A stretch of 64,000 bases of DNA from Rhodoplanes sp046000175 (GTDB lineage Bacteria; Pseudomonadota; Alphaproteobacteria; Rhizobiales; Xanthobacteraceae): assembly GCF_046000175.1 (NCBI RefSeq), contig NZ_JBEOMB010000001.1:8161-72160 (forward strand), read 5' to 3'. The notes below the pieces were generated by a model that saw only the letters and a list, made by a program, of their open reading frames with translations, was not told the origin of the DNA and made no database searches. Below, piece by piece: positions 43,511 to 51,776 of the stretch. Each line of letters opens with the position of its first letter. Position 1 is the stretch's first letter. The translations under genes were made by a program, and so were the position numbers.

Positions 43511-45820
43511 GTGGGTCCCCCGGTGACGAACTTGCCGCGGATGCAGGTGCAGGCGCCGATCCAGGCGCCGCGCGGCGCCGTGCCCCCCGGGATCGCGCCC
43601 GCGCCCGCGCCGCCGCCCGCAAAGCGGATGATGCGGCAGTACGAACTGGTCGAGCGGGTCCGCAAGTACAACCCGAACACCAACGAGGACCTGCTCAACC
43701 GCGCCTATGTCTACGCCATGAAGGCGCATGGCGAGCAGATGCGCGCCTCGGGCGATCCCTATTTCTCGCATCCGCTCGAGGTTGCGGCGATCCTCACCGA
43801 CCTCAAGCTCGACGACGCCACGATCGTGGCGGCGCTGCTGCACGACACGATCGAGGACACCGACGCCACCCGAACCGACATCGACCAGATCTTCGGCGCC
43901 GACATCGGCCATCTGGTCGAGGGCCTGACCAAGCTGAAGAAGCTCGAGCTGGTCTCGCGCGAGGCCAAGCAGGCCGAGAACCTGCGCAAGCTCCTGCTCG
44001 CCATCGCCGAGGACGTGCGGGTGCTGCTGGTCAAGCTCGCCGACCGCCTGCACAACATGCGCACCCTCGTCTACATGCCGGTCGAGAAGCGCGGCCGCAT
44101 CGCCGAGGAGACGATCGACATCTATGCGCCGCTCGCCGGCCGCATGGGCATGCACGAGATGCGCAGCGAGCTCGAGGACCTGGCGTTCCGCGAGCTGCAT
44201 CCGGACGCCTTCAAGGTGATCGACGCGCGGCTGGAGCGGCTCGCCGCCCGCAACAGCGACCTGATCGCCGAGATCGAGCAGCAGCTCACCGTCAAGCTCG
44301 CCGCCCGCGGCATCCAGGCCGAGGTGTTCGGCCGCCGCAAGCACGCCTATTCGGTGTGGCGCAAGATGGAGCGCAAGGCGCTCGGCTTCGAGCAGCTCTC
44401 CGACATCTACGCGTTCCGGGCGATCGTCGGCTCGCTCGCCGACTGCTACCAGGCGCTCGGCGTCGTCCACACCACCTGGCCGGTGGTGCCGGGCCGCTTC
44501 AAGGACTACATCTCGACCCCCAAGCAGAACGACTACCGGTCGATCCACACGACCGTGATCGGGCCGCGCAACCAGCGCGTCGAGCTGCAGATCCGCACCC
44601 ACGAGATGGACGAGATCGCCGAATACGGCATCGCGGCACACGCCCTCTACAAGGACGATCTCGGCACCCCCAACGAGACGCTGACGCGCGAGTCGAACGC
44701 CTATGCGTGGCTGCGCCGCACGATCGAGCTGCTCGCGGTCGGCTCCAACCCGGAGGAGTTCCTCGAGCACACCAAGCTCGAGCTGTTCCACGACCAGGTG
44801 TTCTGCTTCACGCCCAAGGGCAAGCTGATCGCGCTGCCGCGCAGCGCGACGCCGATCGACTTCGCCTATGCGGTCCACACCGACGTCGGCAACCGCGCGG
44901 TCGGCTGCAAGGTCAACGGCAAGATCGCGCCGCTGATTTCCGAGCTGCACAACGGCGACGAGGTCGAGATCCTCACCGCCCGCGGGCCGAACGCGCTGCC
45001 GGCGGCGTGGGAGTCGGTCGTCGTCACCGGCAAGGCGCGCGCCGCCATCCGGCGCGCCACGCGGGTCGCCGTGCGCAACCAGTACGCCGAGCTCGGCAAG
45101 CGCATCGTCGAGCGCATGTGCCAGCGGGCGAAGCGCGAATACTCGAACGAGAAGCTCGCCGGCGCGCTGCCGCGCCTCGCTCGCGCCACCATCGAGGACG
45201 TGTTCGCCGCGGTCGGCCGCAGCGAGATCAAGGCGTCCGACGTCGTGCGCGCCATGTATCCGGACTACAAGGAGGAGCGGGCGACCGCCGTCCCCAAGCC
45301 CGACAAGAGCTGGTTCGGGCTGAAGACCGGGCAGTCGGTGAAGTTCAAGGTGCCGGGCGCGACCGACGACGCGATCCCGATCCGCGGCATCAACTCCGAT
45401 CTCCCGGTGCGCTTCGCCCCCGAGGGCGGCGCCGTGCCGGGCGACCGCATCGTCGGCATCCTCACGCCCGGCGAGGGCATCACCATCTACCCGATCCAGT
45501 CGCCGGCCCTCACCGCCTTCGAGGACCAGCCGGAGCGCTGGCTCGACGTGCGCTGGGACATCGACGAGAAGACGCCGCAGCGCTTTCCGGCCCGCGTCTT
45601 CGTGCAGTCGGTCAACGAGCCCGGATCGCTCGCCCAGGTCTGCCAGGTGATCGCCGACCACGACGGCAACATCGACAACCTGCGGATGAGCCGCGACGCG
45701 CCCGACTTCAGCCAGCTCACCATCGACCTCGAGGTCTACGACCTCAAGCACCTCACCGCGATCATCTCCCAGCTCCGCGCCAAGACGGTCGTCGCCAAGG
45801 CCGACCGGGTGGTCGGGTAG
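43511..45820 (+). CDS. relA/spoT: Bifunctional (p)ppGpp synthetase/hydrolase (Rsh)
   Basis: The long Rsh protein makes and degrades the stringent-response alarmone. Order in the 769-residue product: Pro-rich start (1-38), HD hydrolase domain with FSHPLEVAAIL and LLHDTIEDTDAT, synthetase domain with DYRSIHTTVIGP and VELQIRTHEMDEIAEYGIAA, TGS domain (FCFTPKGKLIALPRSATPID), and a C-terminal ACT domain. The HD motif is intact, so hydrolysis is expected. GTG 43511 follows a strong AGGAGG by 6 bases; the core family start MMRQYELVERV at 43628 has no good site, so the longer product is preferred. Confidence 0.94.
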   Translation: MGPPVTNLPRMQVQAPIQAPRGAVPPGIAPAPAPPPAKRMMRQYELVERVRKYNPNTNEDLLNRAYVYAMKAHGEQMRASGDPYFSHPLEVAAILTDLKLDDATIVAALLHDTIEDTDATRTDIDQIFGADIGHLVEGLTKLKKLELVSREAKQAENLRKLLLAIAEDVRVLLVKLADRLHNMRTLVYMPVEKRGRIAEETIDIYAPLAGRMGMHEMRSELEDLAFRELHPDAFKVIDARLERLAARNSDLIAEIEQQLTVKLAARGIQAEVFGRRKHAYSVWRKMERKALGFEQLSDIYAFRAIVGSLADCYQALGVVHTTWPVVPGRFKDYISTPKQNDYRSIHTTVIGPRNQRVELQIRTHEMDEIAEYGIAAHALYKDDLGTPNETLTRESNAYAWLRRTIELLAVGSNPEEFLEHTKLELFHDQVFCFTPKGKLIALPRSATPIDFAYAVHTDVGNRAVGCKVNGKIAPLISELHNGDEVEILTARGPNALPAAWESVVVTGKARAAIRRATRVAVRNQYAELGKRIVERMCQRAKREYSNEKLAGALPRLARATIEDVFAAVGRSEIKASDVVRAMYPDYKEERATAVPKPDKSWFGLKTGQSVKFKVPGATDDAIPIRGINSDLPVRFAPEGGAVPGDRIVGILTPGEGITIYPIQSPALTAFEDQPERWLDVRWDIDEKTPQRFPARVFVQSVNEPGSLAQVCQVIADHDGNIDNLRMSRDAPDFSQLTIDLEVYDLKHLTAIISQLRAKTVVAKADRVVG

Positions 45821-45836
45821 GGCGGCTCGCTTCTTA

Positions 45837-45991
45837 CCTCTCCCCGCCTGCGGGGAGAGGTCGGATTTCGCGCCGAAGGGCGAAATCCGGGTGAGGGGGC
45901 GTCGCCGCGAGTTTGAGCGCTTCTGAAACGCCCCTTCATCCGACTCGCCGCTGCGCCGCGAGCCACCTTCTCCCCGCGGGCGGGGAGAAGG
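45837..45991. repeat. Intergenic inverted repeat, family B copy 2
   Basis: It runs from CCTCTCCCCGCCTGCGGGGAG to TTCTCCCCGCGGGCGGGGAG with GGGTGAGGGGGCG inside. It is homologous to 15525-15681 and lies 16 bases after the relA/spoT stop. Confidence 0.88.
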
Positions 45992-46109
45992 ACAGCCGAG
46001 GCCCGCGCGTGTGGGATGAGGAGCGCCGGCACCGTGCCGCGCAACCCTTGAGTCCGCGAAAATTCTGCTGCACACCGGCGGCCTCGTATTCGTGCTCTGG
46101 AGCCCGCCC

Positions 46110-46883
46110 GTGACCGCTCCCAAGATCCGCCTCGGCGTCAATGTCGACCACGTCGCCACGTTGCGGAACGCCCGCGGCGGCCGGCATCCCGATCCGCTGC
46201 GCGCCGCCGAGATCGCCGTCGCGGCCGGCGCCGACGGCATCACGGCGCATCTGCGCGAGGATCGCCGCCACATCCGCGACGACGACATGGCGCGGCTGAA
46301 GGCGCAGCTGACCGTGCCGCTCAACATGGAGATGGCGGCGACGCCCGAGATGGTGGAGATCGCGCTGCGGCTGAAGCCGCACGCCGCCTGCCTGGTGCCC
46401 GAGCGGCGCGAGGAGCGCACCACGGAAGGCGGCCTCGACGCCGCGGGCCAGCTCGCCGAGCTGACCCCGCGGGTAAAGGCGCTCGGTGCCGCCGGCATCC
46501 GCGTGTCGCTGTTCATTGCGCCCGACCCGCTGCAGCTCGACGCCGCCGTGGCGGCCGGCGCCCCGGTGGTCGAGCTGCACACCGGCACCTGGTGCGAAGC
46601 CGTCGCGGCCGGCGAGCGCCTTCACGCCCAGGCGGAGTTCGAGCGCATCGTCCGCGCCGCCCGCGACGCGAAGGTGCGCGGCCTCGAGGTCCATGCCGGG
46701 CATGGCCTCGACCCGGTGACGGCCGAGGCGATCTCGGCGCTGCCCGAGGTGGTCGAGCTCAATATCGGCCACTGGCTGGTGGCCGAGGCGGTGTTCGACG
46801 GGCTCGACGGGGCGATCCGCCGTATGCGCGCCGCCGTGCAGCGGGGCCGCCAGGCGGCCGGCCGCGAGGCGGCCGGGCGCTGA
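46110..46883 (+). CDS. pdxJ: Pyridoxine 5'-phosphate synthase
   Basis: PdxJ closes the pyridoxine ring in vitamin B6 synthesis. The 257-residue TIM-barrel protein begins APKIRLGVNVDHVATLRNAR and contains DGITAHLREDRRHI, NMEMAATPEMV and LEVHAGHGLD, all standard. GTG 46110 has TGGAG 8 bases upstream; an earlier in-frame GTG at 46092 is less likely. acpS follows 17 bases after the stop. Confidence 0.95.
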   Translation: MTAPKIRLGVNVDHVATLRNARGGRHPDPLRAAEIAVAAGADGITAHLREDRRHIRDDDMARLKAQLTVPLNMEMAATPEMVEIALRLKPHAACLVPERREERTTEGGLDAAGQLAELTPRVKALGAAGIRVSLFIAPDPLQLDAAVAAGAPVVELHTGTWCEAVAAGERLHAQAEFERIVRAARDAKVRGLEVHAGHGLDPVTAEAISALPEVVELNIGHWLVAEAVFDGLDGAIRRMRAAVQRGRQAAGREAAGR

Positions 46884-46900
46884 GCCCCGAGGAGCGGCGC

Positions 46901-47350
46901 ATGATCATCGGCATCGGCACCGACCTGTGCGACATCCGCCGCATCGAGAAGACGCTCGAGCGGCACGGCGAGCGCTTCGTCGCGCGCTGCTTCACCCCGA
47001 TCGAGCGGGCGCTCGCCGAGCGCCGCAAGAACCGGGCGGAGACCTATGCGAAGCGGTTCGCCGCCAAGGAGGCCTGCGCCAAGGCGCTCGGAACCGGCTT
47101 CCGCCGCGGCGTGTTCTTCCGCGATCTGGGGGTTGTGAACCTGCCGTCCGGCAAGCCGACGCTGCAGCTGACCGGCGCCGCGGCCGAGCGTCTCGCCGCC
47201 CTGACGCCGGCCGGCTGCGAGGCGAGGATCGACCTCGCGCTCACCGACGAGTACCCGCTCGCCCAGGCCTTCGTGGTGATCTCGGCGGTACCGCGTTCCG
47301 TCGGGGACGCGGCGAGCGCGTCAATTGCGCCGGTCCCGCCGAGCCGCTAG
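46901..47350 (+). CDS. acpS: Holo-[acyl-carrier-protein] synthase
   Basis: AcpS transfers 4'-phosphopantetheine from CoA to acyl carrier protein. The 149-residue protein has MIIGIGTDLCDIRRIE with the metal-binding Asp, and RFAAKEACAKALGTGF with the metal-binding Glu. GAGGAG lies upstream of the ATG. The last 20 residues (after AFVVISAV) are an unconserved extension. It belongs to the pdxJ-acpS-lepB-rnc-era series. Confidence 0.95.
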   Translation: MIIGIGTDLCDIRRIEKTLERHGERFVARCFTPIERALAERRKNRAETYAKRFAAKEACAKALGTGFRRGVFFRDLGVVNLPSGKPTLQLTGAAAERLAALTPAGCEARIDLALTDEYPLAQAFVVISAVPRSVGDAASASIAPVPPSR

Positions 47351-47502
47351 AACCAGGACGCCGCTGCGCCGATTTCGTTCGTCGCCGGATGTCCCGCCAT
47401 GCTCGCGCGGGTCCGTCGCGACGGTTCTCCGCCGAGCCCCCAGTCCCGGTCCGACCGTCGGGGCGACGACCGGTCCGGCCCGCCGCTTCGGCACGGCACC
47501 GC

Positions 47503-47580
47503 GTGCAGGCGGCACTCCGCGTGCAGGCGAGCCGCATGCAGACAAGGCGTGTGCAGACGAAGCGTGTGCAGGCGACCCGC
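47503..47580 (+). repeat. 15-bp imperfect tandem repeat before lepB
   Basis: The core (G/A)TGCAG(G/A)C recurs at 47503, 47521, 47536, 47551 and 47566; the last four have an exact 15-bp period. It lies in the 276-bp gap between acpS and lepB. Confidence 0.85.
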
Positions 47581-47626
47581 CGACGATCCGGGCAGGTGAT
47601 CCGGACAGGCGAACAACGAGAGGCCG

Positions 47627-48394
47627 ATGAGCGTGTACGACAGCCAGGAGAAGCCGCAGGAGAAGAAGAAGGAAGGTGGGCTTCTCGAGACCGCCCGCGT
47701 CATCTTTCACGCGCTGATCATCGCGCTCGTCATCCGGACCTTCCTGTTCCAGCCGTTCAACATCCCGTCCGGCTCGATGATGGCGACGCTGCTGATCGGC
47801 GACTACCTGTTCGTCTCCAAGTACTCCTACGGCTACAGCCGCTACTCCTTCCCGCTGTCGCTGCCGCTGTTCAACGGCCGCATCATGGGCTCGGAGCCGC
47901 AGCGCGGCGACGTCGTCGTGTTCCGCCTGCCCAAGGACGACTCGACCGACTACATCAAGCGGGTGATCGGCCTGCCCGGCGACCGCGTCCAGATGGTCGG
48001 CGGCCTCCTGCACATCAACGGCCAGCCGGTGAAGCGCGAGCGCGTCTCCGACTATGTCGACGAGGAGGGCGGCCGCACCGTGCGGGTCCGGCGCTGGAAG
48101 GAGACCCTGCCGAACGGCGTCTCCTACGAGACCCTCGACCTGCAGGACAACGGCTTCCTCGACAACACCCCGGTCTACGAGGTGCCGCCCGGCAACTTCT
48201 TCATGATGGGCGACAACCGCGACAACTCGACCGACAGCCGGGTGCTGAGCCAGGTCGGCTACGTGCCGCTCGACAACATCATCGGCAAGGCCCAGGTGAT
48301 CTTCTTCTCGGTCGGCGACGGCGTGCCGGCCTGGCACGTCTGGGCGTGGCCTTACGCGGTGCGCTGGGGGCGGCTGCTGACGCTGGTGAGATGA
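47627..48394 (+). CDS. lepB: Signal peptidase I
   Basis: LepB cleaves signal peptides at the periplasmic face of the inner membrane. The 255-residue protein has one N-terminal membrane helix (about 25-43), the catalytic S50 in FNIPSGSMMATLL and the general-base K111 in YIKRVIGLPGDR, followed by GDNRDNSTDSR. The hydrophilic start MSVYDSQEKPQEKKKEGG is cytoplasmic. The stop overlaps the rnc start by 4 bases (ATGA). Confidence 0.96.
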   Translation: MSVYDSQEKPQEKKKEGGLLETARVIFHALIIALVIRTFLFQPFNIPSGSMMATLLIGDYLFVSKYSYGYSRYSFPLSLPLFNGRIMGSEPQRGDVVVFRLPKDDSTDYIKRVIGLPGDRVQMVGGLLHINGQPVKRERVSDYVDEEGGRTVRVRRWKETLPNGVSYETLDLQDNGFLDNTPVYEVPPGNFFMMGDNRDNSTDSRVLSQVGYVPLDNIIGKAQVIFFSVGDGVPAWHVWAWPYAVRWGRLLTLVR

Positions 48395-49104
48395 GCACAC
48401 GGACCAAGCCGGGCCGGCGCGAGCTGGAGGCCCGCATCGGCTACACGTTCTCCGACGCGAAGCTCCTGGAGACGGCGCTGACCCACATCTCGGCGCTCTC
48501 CGGCAAGAGCCGCGCCGGCAGCTACCAGCGGCTCGAGTTCCTCGGCGATCACGTCCTCGGCCTCGTCGTCTCGGACATGCTGTTCCGCGGCTTCCCGAAG
48601 GCCGAGGAGGGCGAGCTGTCGCGTCGGCTCGCCGACCTGGTGCGCCGCGAGACCTGCGCCGACGTCGCCCGCACGCTCGATCTCGGCCCCGCCATCAAGC
48701 TCGGCGTCTCCGAGGCGAACGGCGGCGGGCGGCGCAACACCGCCATTCTGGCCGACATCTGCGAGGCGGTGATCGGCGCCGTCTTCGTCGACGGCGGCTA
48801 CCCGGCCGCGGCCGCCATGATCGAGGCGCTGTGGGGCGAGCGCATGCGCACGCCCACCCGGCCGCTGCGCGATTCGAAGACGATCCTGCAGGAGTGGGCG
48901 CAGGGGCGCGGGCTGCCGACGCCGAGCTACCGCGAGGTCGAGCGCACCGGCCCGCACCACGATCCCGAGTTCAAGGTTCTGGTCGAGCTGCCCGACCTGC
49001 CGCCGGCCGAAGGCATCGGCCGCTCCAAGCGCGCCGCCGAGCAGGCCGCGGCCGCCGCCTTCCTGGGCCGCGAGGGCGTCGCGACCGCCCCGGCCGAAGC
49101 CTGA
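48391..49104 (+). CDS. rnc: Ribonuclease III
   Basis: RNase III cuts double-stranded RNA, including rRNA precursors and antisense pairs. The 237-residue protein has the signature YQRLEFLGDHVLGLVVSDMLF, the metal-binding DICEAVIGAVFVDGG, and a C-terminal dsRNA-binding domain (LQEWAQGRGLPTPSYREV to SKRAAEQAAAAAFL). It is coupled to lepB by a 4-base overlap and followed by era. Confidence 0.96.
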   Translation: MSTRTKPGRRELEARIGYTFSDAKLLETALTHISALSGKSRAGSYQRLEFLGDHVLGLVVSDMLFRGFPKAEEGELSRRLADLVRRETCADVARTLDLGPAIKLGVSEANGGGRRNTAILADICEAVIGAVFVDGGYPAAAAMIEALWGERMRTPTRPLRDSKTILQEWAQGRGLPTPSYREVERTGPHHDPEFKVLVELPDLPPAEGIGRSKRAAEQAAAAAFLGREGVATAPAEA

Positions 49105-49124
49105 TCCCGTTTCCCGACCCTGGT

Positions 49125-49180
49125 TTTCCGACCCCGAGTTTTCGACCCCGACCTTCCGACCTCCGACCTTCCGACCTCCG
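49125..49180 (+). repeat. 15-bp tandem repeats between rnc and era
   Basis: Two identical units GACCTTCCGACCTCC (49150-49164, 49165-49179) are preceded by two decayed relatives containing TTTTCCGACCCCGAG. They lie directly before the era start region. Confidence 0.85.
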
Positions 49181-49193
49181 ATCGCGAGCCCCG

Positions 49194-50138
49194 ATGACCG
49201 ACACTCCGTCCATGCCCGAGCCGACGTCCGACCCGGCGCCCGCAAAAACCCGGTGCGGCTTCATCGCCGTGATCGGCGCGCCCAATGTGGGCAAGTCGAC
49301 GCTGGTCAATGCGCTGGTCGGCAGCAAGGTGACGATCGTCAGCCCGAAGGTGCAGACGACGCGCACGCTGGTGCGCGGCATCACCATCGTCGGCGCCTCG
49401 CAGCTCATCTTCGTCGACACGCCCGGCATCTTCGCGCCGCGCCGGCGGCTCGAGCGCGCCATGGTGACGACCGCCTGGTCGGGTGCCCAGGACGCCGACC
49501 TCGCCGTGCTGGTGGTCGACGCCAAGCGCGGCCTCGACGAGGAGACGGCGGCCATCGTCGACAAGCTGCGCGAGGTGCGCCAGCCCAAGGTGCTGGTGCT
49601 CAACAAGGTCGATCTGGTGGCGAAGCCGGCGCTGCTGGCGCTCGCACAGGCGCTGAACGAGCGCGTCGCCTTCGGCGAGACCTTCATGATCTCGGCCATG
49701 ACGGGCGACGGCGTGCCGCGGGTCGCCGAGACGCTCGCCGCGAAGGTGCCGGATGGGCCGTGGCTCTATCCCGAGGACCAGATGTCGGACGCGCCGATGC
49801 GCAGCCTCGCGGCCGAGATCACCCGCGAGAAGCTCTTTCTCAAGCTGCACCAGGAGCTGCCCTACCGCTCGACGGTCGAGACCGACTCGTGGACCGAGCA
49901 GCCCGACGGCTCGGTGCGGATCGAGCAGACCATCTTCGTCGAGCGCGAGAGCCAGCGTAAGATCGTGCTCGGCAAGGGCGGCCACACCATCAAGTCGATC
50001 GGCTCGGACGCGCGGTTGGAACTCGCCGGCCTGCTGGAGCAGAAGGTCCACCTGTTCCTGTTCGTGAAGGTGCGTGAGAACTGGTCCGACGACCCCGAGC
50101 GCTACCGCGAGATGGGACTGGAGTTCCCGAAGGGGTAG
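49194..50138 (+). CDS. era: GTPase Era
   Basis: Era is an essential GTPase for 30S ribosome assembly that binds the 3' end of 16S rRNA. The 314-residue protein has G1 GAPNVGKST, G3 DTPGIF, G4 NKVDLV and a KH domain with IVLGKGGHTIKSIG. About 20 extra residues precede the GTPase domain. rnc-era-recO order is classical. Confidence 0.96.
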   Translation: MTDTPSMPEPTSDPAPAKTRCGFIAVIGAPNVGKSTLVNALVGSKVTIVSPKVQTTRTLVRGITIVGASQLIFVDTPGIFAPRRRLERAMVTTAWSGAQDADLAVLVVDAKRGLDEETAAIVDKLREVRQPKVLVLNKVDLVAKPALLALAQALNERVAFGETFMISAMTGDGVPRVAETLAAKVPDGPWLYPEDQMSDAPMRSLAAEITREKLFLKLHQELPYRSTVETDSWTEQPDGSVRIEQTIFVERESQRKIVLGKGGHTIKSIGSDARLELAGLLEQKVHLFLFVKVRENWSDDPERYREMGLEFPKG

Positions 50139-50163
50139 GGCGGGCCTGGGCCGTAGCTTGGGC

Positions 50164-50238
50164 TGTAGCCCGCATGGAGCGGAACGCGGAATGCGGGAAC
50201 GGTGATCCCGGATTGCGCTGCGCTCCATCCGGGCTACG
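50164..50238. repeat. Intergenic inverted repeat, family E
   Basis: Arms TGTAGCCCGCATGGAGCG (50164-50181) and CGCTCCATCCGGGCTACG (50221-50238) pair with few mismatches; the centre also contains GGAATGCGGGA...CCCGGATTGCG. It sits between era and recO. No second copy was seen here. Confidence 0.85.
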
Positions 50239-50284
50239 AGGACCGCGGCTTCCACCCCGCCGAATCCCGGTCTAAGTCTGTCTC

Positions 50285-51034
50285 ATGCAGTGGTCCGAGG
50301 AAGGCATCGTGCTCGGGGTGCGGCGGCACGGCGAGACGAGCGCCATCGTCGAGCTGATGACGCGCGACCACGGGCGCCATCTCGGGCTGGTGCGAGGCGG
50401 GGCGGGGCCGCGCCTGCAGCCGGTGCTGCAGCCCGGCAACCGGGTCGCCGCGATCTGGCGGGCGCGGCTCGAGGAGCATCTCGGCAACTACGCGGTCGAA
50501 GGCGTGCGGCTGCGCGCCGGCGCGCTCCTGGCCCGCCCGCACGCGCTCTACGGCATCGTCCATCTCGCCGCACTGACCCGCCTGCTGCCGGAGCGCGACC
50601 CGCATCCGCTCGTCCACGATGCCCTGGAGGCGATCCTCGACCACATCGCCGAGCCGGCGCTCGCCGGCGCGCTGGTCGTGCGCTTCGAGCTGCAGCTGCT
50701 CGCCGAGCTCGGCTTCGGCCTCGATCTCGACCGCTGCGCCGTCTCCGGCACGGCCGACGACCTCGCCTATGTGTCACCGAAGTCGGGGCGGGCGGTGTCG
50801 CGCGCTGTCGGTGCGCCCTGGCACGACCGGCTGCTGCCGCTGCCCGCGTTTCTCGCCCAGGACCACGACGAGGCGAGTGCCGAAAGCCTCGCCGACGCGT
50901 TCCGGATGACCGGCTTCTTCCTGGCCCGCCATGTCTTCGAGCCGCGCGGCCTGCCACTGCCCGATGCCCGCACGGCGTTCCTGGCCGCGGTGGCGCGGGC
51001 GGCCGCGCCAGCGTGCTGCGCTGCCACGGTTTAA
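50285..51034 (+). CDS. recO: DNA repair protein RecO
   Basis: RecO loads RecA at gaps together with RecF and RecR. The 249-residue protein begins MQWSEEGIVLGVRRHGETSA (OB-fold) and contains CAVSGTADDLAYVSPKSGRAVS, the usual alphaproteobacterial block. The final AAAPACCAATV tail is not conserved. It ends the housekeeping run. Confidence 0.94.
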   Translation: MQWSEEGIVLGVRRHGETSAIVELMTRDHGRHLGLVRGGAGPRLQPVLQPGNRVAAIWRARLEEHLGNYAVEGVRLRAGALLARPHALYGIVHLAALTRLLPERDPHPLVHDALEAILDHIAEPALAGALVVRFELQLLAELGFGLDLDRCAVSGTADDLAYVSPKSGRAVSRAVGAPWHDRLLPLPAFLAQDHDEASAESLADAFRMTGFFLARHVFEPRGLPLPDARTAFLAAVARAAAPACCAATV

Positions 51035-51104
51035 CACTGTCGAGCGCCAGAGGACTCGCGCGGGGCGCAAATACCTCGGAGTCATTCTCGCAGAAGCGCA
51101 AACA

Positions 51105-51121
51105 ACGCTGCAATGCAGCGT
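51105..51121. promoter_or_regulatory. 17-bp palindrome beside an AT-rich tract
   Basis: ACGCTGCA-A-TGCAGCGT is a perfect palindrome around one base, followed at once by an AT-rich stretch (CAAATTATTTTAAC). It lies 137 bp before a short gene at 51258 and looks like an operator or regulator site. The binding protein is unknown. Confidence 0.4.
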
Positions 51122-51257
51122 CAAATTATTTTAACAAGACTCTGGTACCGCTGGAAACAAGGCGGCAATTGGCCATATGATGGTCAAAAAGGAGGGCCGC
51201 GGGAACAAAGCCGGCTCCCGACCGTTGTCAGAGGGATCGAACCGTCAGAGGGTCATC

Positions 51258-51365
51258 ATGAACGCATTCGTTCGACGTTTTGTCATGCACTACGGCATCT
51301 ATCGCCGGTACCCGCTCGCGCGCGTGGACGCCCTGCGGAACGCATGGCGCATCGCCCGGGCGTAG
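51258..51365 (+). CDS. Putative 35-residue basic protein
   Basis: The product starts MNAFVRRFVMHYGIYRRYPL and ends with NAWRIARA; it is strongly basic and amphipathic. GAGGG lies 6 bases before the ATG, and a strong hairpin terminator follows 80 bases after the stop, which supports a transcript. In-frame codons extend upstream to 51180, but the ribosome site favours 51258. No function is known. Confidence 0.5.
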   Translation: MNAFVRRFVMHYGIYRRYPLARVDALRNAWRIARA

Positions 51366-51445
51366 CGCTCGACCTGCCTTTCGCCGCCCCCGGCGCGTGA
51401 CGAACGCACCGGATTGGGCCGCGCGACATCCTGTCTCAGGATCCC

Positions 51446-51485
51446 AGGCCCGCCACGGCAGCCCCGTGGCGGGCCTTCGCGTTTT
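51446..51485 (+). terminator. Rho-independent terminator-like hairpin
   Basis: A perfect 13-bp stem AGGCCCGCCACGG/CCGTGGCGGGCCT (51446-51458 with 51464-51476) is followed by TCGCGTTTT. It most likely ends the transcript of the short gene at 51258. Confidence 0.75.
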
Positions 51486-51576
51486 GTGGGCTTCGGCACG
51501 GTCGCGACGCTGTCCGGTCAGGCCACCGCTCGTCTCGTCCGCTCGTCTCGTCACGACGGTCGGGCTGCACTGCCTC

Positions 51577-51730
51577 CATCCCTCATGGTGAGGAGCGCTC
51601 CCCCGGGTCTGCGCTTCGCGCAGCCCGAGGGTAAACTCCGGAGCGCATCTCGAACCATGCGGCCCCCGACCGAGGCCGCCCTCGCCCTTCGAGACGCGCC
51701 CTTCGGGCGCTCCTCAGGGGTGAGGGCGGA
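51577..51730. repeat. Intergenic inverted repeat, family F
   Basis: Arms CCTCATGGTGAGGAGCGC and GCGCTCCTCAGGGGTGAGGG bracket CGGAGCGCATCTCGAACCATG and CCTTCGAGACGCGCCCTTCG. This is a large REP-like element filling most of the 411-bp gap before the parC stop. Confidence 0.85.
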
Positions 51731-51776
51731 TAGAGCTGATCGCGCGCGCGCGTTCGTCGAACCGGTGAACCGGTGA

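Noticed and set aside
47503..47580. Possible CRISPR array
   Set aside because: The repeat unit is 15 bp with no spacers; no cas genes occur in the window.
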